This document shows, one piece after another, positions 44,601-53,500 of a stretch of 64,000 nt of DNA. The DNA is taken from assembly GCA_027574665.1 (NCBI GenBank), contig CM050656.1, positions 6,819,001-6,883,000 on the forward strand, given 5' to 3'. The notes beneath the pieces were generated by a model that was not told the origin of the DNA, made no database searches, and saw nothing but the letters and a program-made list of their open reading frames with translations. The translations under genes were made by a program, and so were the position numbers. The number at the start of each line of letters is the position of its first letter. The first letter of the stretch is position 1. The DNA comes from Rhynochetos jubatus. Its lineage: Eukaryota; Chordata; Aves; Eurypygiformes; Rhynochetidae.

Positions 44601-45521
44601 TTTAATCAGAAAGGGTCAGTGTGAGAATCTGTGCTCATCACTGCAGCTAGACTGGACACTGAAATTATGGTAGGAGGCGCACAACATTATTTGTAATTCA
44701 GCAGCGCTGAACGGATCTTGTCAGGACGGGTGCTCTGTCGTGACATGAGCTGTGCAACTGTTAATCACCCTAAAAAGCTTTCTGTCTAAACAGTGGCGAG
44801 AAAACAGACCAAATTCACAGGGCGTTTTACTCACAAGCACAGAAGTTGGTCAGCAGCAGGAATACGACGACAGTCTTGCTCCTCCTTCTGGTCCTTGCTC
44901 TGGCCAGGCTGCAGTGCTGGTTCGGAGAGTAGGCCGGCCGCTGTCGTGCCGGGTGCGGGGAGCCCAGGAGGGGCCCTCCATACCATACCATGATCGTGGC
45001 ATGGCATCAGCAGCTGCAGCCCAGGGCATCTCCACGATGGAAGGGGGAGATCCAACTCCCTTGCCCTGGATTTATTGAGATCCCTCTCACCCGCAGACGT
45101 GTTTACCAGGGCTGCGGTAAGGACCCGTTTATGCCTTTGACTCTCCCTGATGCTTGATAGATTTTAGAAGTATTTCTGCTCTGCATTCTGAGATTGTGGG
45201 AATCAACTGAGCTTAAGAATTGTCTCATGTCTTGTTTTCTTAAGGTGAATTCTGAAAAAACAGTAGTTTAAAACCCATCTCCATTATCATCAGTTTCCAT
45301 TGATGGTTGTTTTTTTTTCTCTTTTTCTCACAGGTTTTGACTATTTTGAAGCTAGTGCCAAAGAAAACATCAACGTAAGGCAGGTGTTTGAGCGTTTGGT
45401 GGATATAATCTGTGAAAAGATGTCAGAGAGTATAGAATCAGACCCTTCCAGGGGCACTTCAGGAAGGAGCATGCGACTCACAGACAACCCACCCCCTTCG
45501 CAGCAGAACTGCTCGTGCTAG
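2434..45521 (+). CDS. RAB3B: RAB3B, Rab3-family small GTPase (4 coding exons)
   Basis: Rab GTPase of secretory and synaptic vesicles that cycles between GTP- and GDP-bound forms and regulates exocytosis; family partners include RIM and rabphilin effectors and the Rab3GAP complex. Four coding exons of 228, 119, 125 and 188 nt join in frame to 219 residues, the human RAB3B length. Visible motifs are the P-loop GNSSVGKT (29-36), switch I STVGIDF with effector Thr54, switch II DTAGQE (77-82, Gln81), NKCD (135-138), SAK (165-167), and C-terminal Cys217-Ser-Cys219, the CXC double geranylgeranylation signal. The N-terminus MASVTD, W-A-T-Q at 116-119, and the tail ending QQNCSC favour RAB3B over RAB3A (DCAC), RAB3C (NCAC) or RAB3D. 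Paralogue choice is also supported by NRDC lying downstream, as in human. The variable tail (about residues 190-216) differs most from human, as expected for Rab3 proteins. Confidence 0.96.
5949..5970. repeat. Perfect 10-bp inverted repeat, 2-nt spacer
   Basis: Arms TGTAGATATT and AATATCTACA are exact reverse complements separated by CT. It lies in AT-rich intronic sequence and could form a small cruciform or hairpin. No function is assigned. Confidence 0.9.
17252..17281 (+). other. G-quadruplex motif in RAB3B intron
   Basis: Five G-tracts (GGG, GGG, GGG, G8, G4) are separated by loops A, ACAT, TGT and T, which satisfies the usual G3+N1-7 pattern. It is on the sense strand, so the nascent RAB3B transcript would carry it. 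Folding is inferred from pattern only. Confidence 0.7.
35406..35524 (+). CDS. RAB3B: RAB3B coding exon 2 (residues 77-116)
   Basis: The acceptor is CTTCAG before GAT and the donor is GTATGA after TG. It encodes switch II DTAGQE and the run through [10 protein letters not shown] to VQDW; the Trp116 codon is split TG|G with the next exon. Length is 119 nt. Confidence 0.95.
35525..41582 (+). other. RAB3B: RAB3B intron between coding exons 2 and 3
   Basis: About 6.1 kb with no coding exon, RNA gene or intact transposon recognised. It has a T14 run at 35925-35938 and a T/G-rich low-complexity patch around 39520-39566. Short open frames lack recognisable domains. Confidence 0.8.
41583..41707 (+). 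CDS. RAB3B: RAB3B coding exon 3 (residues 116-158)
   Basis: Starts after CTGTAG and ends before GTACAC, 125 nt. It completes Trp116 and encodes [13 protein letters not shown], the base-recognition motif NKCD (135-138) and the region to QLG; the Gly158 codon is split G|GT. The donor GTACAC is weaker than the others in this gene but is the only one that keeps the frame. Confidence 0.94.
41708..45333 (+). other. RAB3B: RAB3B last intron
   Basis: About 3.6 kb. It contains an A16 run at 42893-42908 and GC-richer patches near 44030-44060, 44460-44540 and 44880-44980. No exon, RNA gene or transposon was recognised. Confidence 0.8.
45334..45521 (+). CDS. RAB3B: RAB3B terminal coding exon (residues 158-219)
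   Basis: Follows a long pyrimidine tract and CACAG; 188 nt including the stop TAG. It encodes [11 protein letters not shown] (the SAK guanine-specificity loop), helix 5, the hypervariable tail and the prenylated C-terminus C-S-C. Confidence 0.96.
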
Positions 45522-47505
45522 TGACCTTTCTCGCTGGGAAATGTCATTCTCCTTTCCTGACTAAATTTAATCTTTTCATTTGTGGTGGTGCATTATCATG
45601 TAGTCCAAAGGCAGAAGTCTCTGTTGTAGGAAACCAGTATGTTTGTTTAATGTGCTGAAGTGTTAATATTGTATATTTCCTCTTCCAATAATTTAAAAAA
45701 AAAAAAAAAGACTAAATATTGTAAATGCACCTAGTGATAATGTGAGTTACGCTGAAGAAAAAGAATTGTATAGTGTTGCAAATGTTATTTCCACAGACAA
45801 TGTTGCATTTTTAATTACAAATTCCTCTACTGCAGGAAGAGGTTTTTCATCAAGAACAGCAGGAAACATAAAAACCCATCAGAAGGGACCGGGTTTAAAA
45901 GAACATAGGGACAAAAATCTTTTATAAAGCAAGAATACACCTTTTTGCTTTTAATATTTACAAAACAAAAAATCTATTCCCAAATAATGAATCACTGTTG
46001 CTGTCCTCTAGCCACGGACCTCAGTTTTTCTGTACGATGGAGCAGAAAGCAATGTATTTCTGTCTGACAGTTCGAGGTCCTCCAGAGAGCCAAGCGCATG
46101 GGGGGTGGATTTTGTGTCAGGCCTCTAAACGGAGGAAGAGCACATGGAGAAATCAAAGCTGCCGGGCAGGAGAGGAGGAGGAGAAGGCCTTGCAGCCATA
46201 CCTGCATTTCCCTCTGCTCTTGGTCGGTGCTGGATGAAGGAGCGAGAGCCCTTCTAGGGCTGCCCTCGCCTGCAGCCCTCTCCGCAGTCGCCAGTAACAG
46301 CTTGCGAGTGCTGGGGTGCTCCCGTGTCCATCACCTTGCTGCCCTGGTCGATTGGCTCTAGAAGCCCAAGAGCCGACTGTCCTGCAGCTTCTCCCCCATA
46401 TCCTGTAGTTTTACTTCTCCAGGTTTGGATCTACTCTGATCGACTGCCTGATGGTGGATTTGTTGCAGGACAGAGGAAAGGAGGAATTGGCTGCTGCACG
46501 CTTAGTTGGAGGCAAAATCTGACATGTAGGACTGGGAACAGCGCTGTCTCAGAAAGATACAACCATCAGGACCCAAAACGGGAGTGTTGGCAAGTATTAG
46601 TGCCAATGTCAGTAGATATTCATTCTGCATTTTGTTGTTATATTTTTAAATTTTGTGCTAGATGGGTGCGTGTGTAGGGATAGTTTTTCTGGTTTCAAAT
46701 TCAACCGCAAAGTATAATTTAAAAAAAAAAAAAGGGGGGAATATTGATTAATATAACATAATGGCAGATAAAAAATGGCAAAGGCATCCCATTCGTCACT
46801 CTAAGGACGTTTGTTGCACCATGCTTTGAAGGGAGCAACAATTTTTCATACTTAAGGTCTAAAATATTCTTGTCTAAAATTACAAGGCTTGTACGTGCGT
46901 GTGTAGAACTCTGCGCGTCAGCCACCTGCAGAGCCTGTATTTCTCTGAAAGGTGTGGAGGGACTGCTTCTGCGAACCTGTGAAATTAGACACTGTACGCC
47001 TTTATGACACACTTGTTTGCGTGTCCCAGCTCCAACCAGCGCTTGCAAATTGTGTCTGTAAATTAGGTGGATACGGAGAATTTGCTGCTGTCTTAAGGTG
47101 AAAATTCTGAAGGTTTTATGGCTTTACCTGAGGCTTGTGAACTCCTCTGCCTGAGGAGACTTCCTGATGCCAGGAATTGGAGTCGAGAATCTGCCCACTG
47201 CACTGTAATTTGCTGGATCGTGACACTAGCGAATGCTGTTGTGATTTCGTTCTGTCTCAAAGTGTAATAGTCCTAAGAAAAAAAGCACAATATCCTGGAG
47301 AAAAATGCAACCAAACTACTAGTTTGAGCTCCTTGTGCTAAAGGCTTGATCCCTTCGTTTGTCTGTTGCTTTCAGAAATGTTTGCTGTGACATATTTTGG
47401 GTGTGTGTGCCCTGTTACTGAAACTGCGGTTTGTGCAGTGCTAGGAATGTGGTTGTTGTACCTAAGCCCCTGAAACTGCAAAATAAAGAGCAATGGAGTC
47501 ACCGG
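45522..47505 (+). other. RAB3B: RAB3B 3'UTR (extent inferred)
   Basis: Runs from the stop codon to shortly past the first canonical AATAAA, at 47482-47487. It contains A-runs at 45695-45709 and 46721-46733, the latter followed by G6. The human gene has a much longer 3'UTR, so use of later signals (47702, 48364, 48803) is possible. The end is an inference, not seen. Confidence 0.5.
47482..47487 (+). promoter_or_regulatory. RAB3B: Candidate RAB3B polyadenylation signal
   Basis: First AATAAA after the stop codon, about 1.96 kb downstream of it. G/T-rich sequence (GTGCGG, then TTGTGTGAG) lies 20-45 nt further on, as expected for a cleavage and polyadenylation site. Confidence 0.5.
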
Positions 47506-48301
47506 GTGCGGCCAGAGCGCTTGTGTGAGCGGCGCGACTGGCACGTTAGGCAATCGCCTGCGCGTAGAAAGGGTTGGTTGGAATGCTTTTAAAATACACC
47601 AAGCTACGCTGATCTTTCTTGACAGGGTGATGATCCTTGAGCCCACAATCAGGAGTCGCTATGCGCATTTGAAACGGGGCAAAGAAAAGGATTATTTGGC
47701 CAATAAATGTGCAGCGCAGCCTTCGAGTCGTAGCAGAAGCAGGTTTTAAGGCAACTTGCCTAACTCGCCAAAAGAAGTAAGACTTCCACAGCAGGGAGCG
47801 ATGATGTTTGAGCTGTGCAGGTATAATGGAGTACCTCCGTGAAAATAATGAGTTTTCAGCTCAGCAACTCAGTAGTGAAAGAAAATGGATTCAGAAGAAA
47901 TAGAATTTCATTTTTTTTCGTTTTACTTACTTACTTCCTTTTCCTAGTAAAAAAGACCTTTCCCTTTTCTACCCAATACATGAGCGTGTTTCACTGTCTT
48001 CCAGTCAAGCCAGATTTGGTTTTTTGTCTAAGAAGAATACATTCCAGGCCCTTCAAGCTAGGATGGGCAGAACTGTTCACAGCACAAGCCAGCAAGGAGC
48101 TACATGGCAGTAAGGTCCGAAGAACTGGAAAACACAGTTACGAATCCCATATCGCACACACGGAGAAACCTGGAATCAAATCGCCACAGGCAACTGACAC
48201 ATCCCTCCGTTAACGTACGTTTTATGTATCTCATCATCTTCCATGTGCATTAAAAGCGGTGAACGAATACAGCTTGATCCCTGACAGAATGAATACAGCT
48301 T

Positions 48302-48393
48302 GCGTATTCACAAACTGGAAAATGCTGAGACCCGCTGAACTGCGAAGACTGGGCCGCATCAAGAATAAACACAGGCCTTCCTGTTCAATAGTC
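48302..48393 (+). repeat. Diverged direct repeat, copy A
   Basis: Within it, 48315-48385 aligns without gaps to 49200-49270, with 61 of 71 bases identical by hand count. Many differences are C/T or G/A. The family is not recognised. Each copy includes an AATAAA. Confidence 0.8.
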
Positions 48394-49186
48394 TTTAAGC
48401 CTTTCGCCTTAGGTGTGTGCAGCTGACTTGGGTGTCCCCGGGAGTCATTGTTACTTGTATGCACTGGAAAGAGGTAATGGCAGAGTGTGAGACAGTGATT
48501 TGTCACGGCAAGGGAAAAACAGACTTGCTCGCGCTAAAGACAAACCCAAAATTCTTGTCGCAGCCTTGCGTAGAGCCTTCCATTTGACTGGCAGTGGCAT
48601 AGGATAGTAGTGCTGATGAAACAGTGTAGTTTCAAGATGAAAAAAGGGATGAAAGGGATGTGAACGTGGAAGGAGAGGTGACTGCTCTTCACAAGCGTCT
48701 GCCCATGGCTTGCAAAATACAGTACTGCGTGCACCATGCTCCAGTAAAAGCCATACAGGGTTAGGGATGGGTCTTGGCTTCCATCTTGTGGAGAAATGAA
48801 GCAATAAAATATTGAGCAGACATCCAGTCTGAATTATCCTGCCTGTAGCTAACAGGCCCCCTCATTTGTAATCGCCCCTGACCCCTGACCTTTGCTCTCA
48901 TCATCTGTTCTGCAGCCAGCACAGACTCGCACACGCACAGCAACGGACAGCCCTGGTATCACGGCAGTAGCAGAAACCTGAACCAACGTGGCGCATCCCG
49001 TGCAAAAGGGACGACATGGGCGCAAGGGCAAGATTCCTGACGGCGCCCAGCGCGTCCCAAGAAAGGGCATTTCGGCAGCGTAAGCCCGTTGGGAACACCA
49101 GCATCGAAGGATGCAAGACGAGGAAAAGCACCGTTCGTCAGGACGTGCAATTCCTGCAGCGGCTCTGCAGCGGCCTCGGGGAAAAG

Positions 49187-49278
49187 GCGCGTTCACCAGC
49201 TGGAAAATGCCGAGACCTGCTCAACTGCCGAGATGGGGCCGTATCAAGAATAAACACGGGCTTTCCTGTTAAACAGTC
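49187..49278 (+). repeat. Diverged direct repeat, copy B
   Basis: Second copy, 885 bp downstream of copy A and in the same orientation. Similarity weakens beyond the 71-bp core, although a TTTAAG block and a GG.CACC/GTGTCC-like stretch further on suggest a longer ancestral unit with indels. Confidence 0.8.
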
Positions 49279-50185
49279 ACGGGTACAGGCTTTAAGCTGG
49301 TCAGGACACCCTCAGGGGAAGAAAAAAATGTGACAATCCAGGCGGCAGCGGGCACGCCCGGGATCGCTCCTAAGCCCAGCGGTACTACTGGTTCATGGAA
49401 AACGGCACAATTAACCCTCGCTCGAGTGTTGAAAACCACCAGCTGAAGGCGGCTTTGGCTACGTTCTGACCGCCGGGGGCGGAACCGATGCAGTGTGGAG
49501 AGCGGCCGGCTTTCCCCGTGACCGCCACGGGAGGCTGGTGGCTGCGGTCCCGCCTCTTCGTGCCGCGGTACTTTCTCGAGTAAGCGCGTTTGGCTCTGCC
49601 CAAGCGCCGGTCTCGGAGGTGGTGCCGGCGATGCCCGCGGGGGCAGGCTCGGGGAGGACGGGACGCGGCCCCGCCGCCCTGCGCTGAGGGGACGGCGTGT
49701 GACACGCCTCCTGCAGCAGCTTGCGTGAGCCGATTCGTCCTGTCAGGACTGAGTGACAACTACCTGGACCAATAGTTGAAGGAAACGCGACGACCGGCCT
49801 CCACCAACCGGCGGTTGGACTATTCCAAGACAAGCGCGGGGGGAGAGCTACCAGGGCAGGCGGGCGTGCAAGTCGGGCTGCGGCACTATAGAGAGGAGCT
49901 CCCGCGATCTGACTCCGTTCTTCTGTCTTTCGCTCCTCGCTCGGAGCTCTCCGTCCTCCCGCTCTGCTTTCTGAAACGGGCTGCTTTTCCCTCCGTCCCT
50001 CTCCCCATCTATGGTTCCCACACACACACACACACGCCCCCAGCAGCCTCCCCGCCAATCAGAGCCTTTCCCGACCTAACGTGGGCTCGGGATTGGTCGG
50101 TTTCCTCCACGCGGCCAGCGGCCGTCGCGCCCGTCACCGCCACTTCCTCGTGCGGCGGAAGCTGGCCGGCTCGCGGCGGGGCGGG

Positions 50186-50197
50186 GGCGCATGCGCA
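50186..50197. promoter_or_regulatory. NRDC: NRF1-like site overlapping upstream NRDC ATG
   Basis: GGCGCATGCGCA matches the NRF1 consensus YGCGCAYGCGCR at 11 of 12 positions. The ATG inside it is the upstream in-frame start codon of NRDC at 50191. NRF1 sites usually sit close to the transcription start of CpG-island promoters. Confidence 0.65.
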
Positions 50198-50525
50198 GCC
50201 TCGCGGTCGCCTTCGCACGCAGGGGCCGAGGGTTGCCGGCGGGGACGGTGGGGGCCCGCGGCTTGGCGGGGTGCGGCCGGCCGGCGGGTGCCCTTGCTCA
50301 GCCGCTGCGGTGCGGCGTGACCGCCGCCATGCCCGGGAGGAACAAGGCGGCGGCCAGCTACAGCTGCCCGGAGCTGGCGGTGGGGCAGCAGGCCGTGGAG
50401 GGCGGCCGCGACGCCAGAGGCCGCTCGCCTCATGGGGAAGAGGAGGACTGCGGGGACGCGGGTCCCGGCGCCAACCTCGGTGACCCCGACATCGTCAAGT
50501 CCCCCAGCGACCCCAAGCAGTATCG
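50191..50525 (+). CDS. NRDC: NRDC exon 1 coding part
   Basis: Encodes residues 1-111 plus two bases of Arg112, then donor GTGAGG. From the downstream ATG at 50329, only MPGRNKAAASYSCPEL onward is made, matching the mammalian MPGRNKAKSTCSCPDL region. The 46 residues upstream stay open, are rich in Arg, Ala and Gly, and have no acidic residues. They match the human extension in position and approximate length, though not closely in sequence. Which start is used cannot be decided here. Confidence 0.85.
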
Positions 50526-53500
50526 GTGAGGGCCGGCGGCGTCCCGAAGGCCCTTGGCCCGGGAAGGCGGTGGATGGGTGGGGGCGCCGCTGTTGAGGTA
50601 GCCCCCGGCTGGTCTTTGGGGCCGGCTGGAGCCTCCCCGCCTGCCCACGGCAAGCGAGCCCCGGCCGGAGGGAGGAGGTGGGTGCGGGGCTGGGTGCCAG
50701 CGTGTCCCGGGCACACCGGCCGCTCCAGCACGGCTGTAGCCTCAGGTGCTGCAGGTCGGGCTCCTCTTGGTAACCTGGGGAGTTAGGGGCCTTTGTGTGG
50801 AAGGTGGGGGCTGGGGGCTCGCGGGTGTGTTTCTGCTTGAGCTGGGGTTGGCTGGTTTGTGTACAGCAGTAGGCACGGCGCTTGCGGAGGAACGGGCGGA
50901 TCGAAGGCTGCTGGATGCTACATTTTTGAGACACAGCGATCTTGAGTTGTTAGTTTGTAGCCCTCGTCCAGGCAGCTCCGTTCGGAAACTGGTACGGTGA
51001 AGTGTGAAATGGGGCTGAAGGATTACAGGGCAGATCCCAACTTAAAAAAATGCCTGTTACTCTTCCCGTTTTAGAGGTGTTTCCAAGTTTTAACACAAAC
51101 TCGTCTGTAGGTCGAGGCCAAAAATTACTTTTACGCTGCCGTTTTGCTTGTGTTTGCATTTGTGTGTTTCTGAGTAACGCCCCTGAAAGTGCTGAACCAG
51201 ATCACCTTCCCTGGGCACAGCCTCTGGGGCCCTCCCAGGGCGAGACACTTGGCTGAGGACGGCCAGAAGAGCTTGAGCTCTGGATGCTGTTCCTGAAACA
51301 ACACTATTCTAACTCCTGTCTGTTAGGCAGAGGATTATTCAGCCCTTGCTAGAGATACTCTTTTATCTTTATTCTTTGTGATGTCTAACCTGTGCAGCCA
51401 GTGGAGAATCTGCCTAAGCCTGGAACTGAATTTTGGATTTGCAGTGACATTGGTTGACAGTGAAATTCCCTGCTGGCTTCGCAAAGAGGACTGTACCCAT
51501 TGGCTTAGGGAGAAACTTGCTCCTTCCCTTCTTGCCCTACTTCCTTGCTGCTTCCTCTGGATCTCTGCCTGCCTCTCCTGCTGGCGTTCTTACTCATGCT
51601 ACTTTGCAGGAGGCTCGTCTTCCGGTGGAGTTCACAGAGACTGTCAGCTTAGGGAACTTCTGCCTTTACTACCTGAAGCAGCACAGTGATGGCGCTTGGG
51701 AAGTTCATTGAAAACCGTCACTGGCTGTCTGTTTTGAGGCTCAGGACCCACCTCTGAGCGTAGAGAATTGGAGCGTGTTTGCTTACAGCATAAGATAAAC
51801 ACCAAAACCGCCCAGAAAATCCAACTATCCATGCTCGACAGATATTTTTTTCTCAGTTGGAAGCAGTGTCACATCTCCTCACACTGATTTCCACGTGTGG
51901 GAAGTGAGCCTCGCACAGAATAGACACAGACGTTACGCTTAGGAAGGAGACCCTCAGTGAGGCTGAAAGTAAAGCGTACCTGCGTCTGCTAACTGTATGC
52001 TGACCTCTGGAGCACATTTAGTGGCAGGTGACTGATGCACGTACGCTTTCTCCTCTGTTCGTGCATCAGCGATGGTGTACGCTGCGGAGCAGTCACGGTG
52101 GGCTTAAGGTGACTGACTGGTGACATCACTCTTCGCTTAGTGGAAAATGGAATATTTTAATCTTCTCCACTACAGGGATCATAAAACCAAGAGTTCTGAC
52201 AGATTGCAGAATGTATTTTCAGAAGTGAGTTTGTTAGGACAAGAATGACCGTCACAATCAAAGTTGATTATTTTTGTTTGTTTGTTACAGCTACAAGAGG
52301 GTAGTTATCTCTATCAAAATATGTGTTTTATTTAAATTCATCCATATATGGAATTTCTCAGGCTTGTATTTTTTGTTCTGGGTGATTTGGGGAATTAAAA
52401 CATTTCTGTTTACTGTCCATTGATATGTATTTCAGTATTAACTGCTAAACAATTATCATTGATATAAGAAAAACCTTGATGTGAGAACAATCCTGTTTAC
52501 ACTTGTCCAGGATGTTTAAACAGTAACTTTAAGAATTGCAATTTAATATTTAAGCCTTATTTGTATTAATGCCTGTACAGTCCTTCAAAAAAGCAATTGG
52601 ACCACGCTTCCTTTTGTGGCTACATTAACTGATTGCATTTTTTGTCCTGTATTTTGCATACTCATTAATACTTATGTATTGATTACACTTGTTCTTTTCC
52701 GTTGGACGGAAACATGGAAAAAGTAAAGAACACCTGTGTCGGTTGGTGCCTCTGCTCAGTATAACCTGCACTGTTCCAGACACTCCTGAAGTGAAATCTG
52801 ATAGCCGTCAACAGCGGCTTAGTTCAGTTGTTGCCTTGCTACTGGGTGCTTTCTCTCCTGGTATGTAGCACCGGCAAACCCAAAGATGAGTAATGTCAAA
52901 TTAGTGTCGTCTGCCCCATTAGTTTAATGGAGACGTGTGGAAAGGATCAACAAGAGCGACTGGATACACCTGGCTAAACAGCTTTATGGCAAATCGTTCT
53001 TCTGGAAGGATAGCACTGTTCTGTTCTCTGCTTTCCCTCGCTGTTGATCACTGGGAAGCCAGTTGTATGGGCCGGGAAAACCTGAAGATGGTTGTGTTGA
53101 GGATGGTGCTTGTGCTGGAAGACGTGCTGTAGCAACGGGTACTTGTTGCTGTCCAGGGCTCTCGCTCTGACCTCTGTGGGTGCTGTAGTGCCCAAGTGTA
53201 AGGTGTATCTGTTTCCAGGGCCCCTCTTTGCATTCAGAAGTGCTGCAGCTGCTCAATGCGACGTCTGTGTAATGCAAGCAGGCTTTCGGGATGTATGGAT
53301 GGCTGACATTGTACTCGTAGGTTAACGTGGATCTAGTACTACCTGTACCTCCTGCAGCCCGCCATGGCATCTCGGCAAGTTACACACCACGTGCTGTATG
53401 AATGAGCAAAAATGCGCTTGTGCTTTTCACTGGAACAAATTTGTACCGCTCAGCAGCCCTGCAGCAAGCAAAACCTGCGTGTTAATGATGACAAAACCCT

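Larger units (their letters stand above)
47506..49440. other. RAB3B-NRDC intergenic region
   Basis: About 1.9 kb between the presumed RAB3B cleavage site and the NRDC CpG island. It holds further AATAAA hexamers at 47702, 48364, 48803 and 49249 and the two copies of a diverged direct repeat. CpG content rises from about 48990. No open frame here shows a recognisable family. Confidence 0.6.
49440..50720. promoter_or_regulatory. NRDC: NRDC CpG-island promoter
   Basis: Strikingly GC- and CpG-rich compared with the rest of the window, and it spans NRDC exon 1. Visible motifs are CCAAT at 49769-49773 and 50055-50059, inverted ATTGG at 50092-50096, and an ETS-like pair facing each other (CTTCC at 50143-50147, GGAAG at 50157-50161). 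There is also a GC box GGGGCGGGG at 50178-50186 and an NRF1-like palindrome at 50186-50197. A (CA)n run lies at 50019-50035. No TATA box is evident, so a housekeeping-type promoter with dispersed starts is inferred. Boundaries are by eye. Confidence 0.8.

Noticed and set aside
49776-50483. 235-codon frame in the NRDC CpG island, + strand
   Set aside because: Different frame from NRDC exon 1; stop-poor because of CpG-rich composition, with low-complexity Arg/Gly/Ala content.
50134-50934. 266-codon - strand frame across NRDC exon 1
   Set aside because: Antisense shadow of the CpG island and exon 1, with Pro/Arg/Ala low complexity. A divergent transcript is possible but a protein is not supported.
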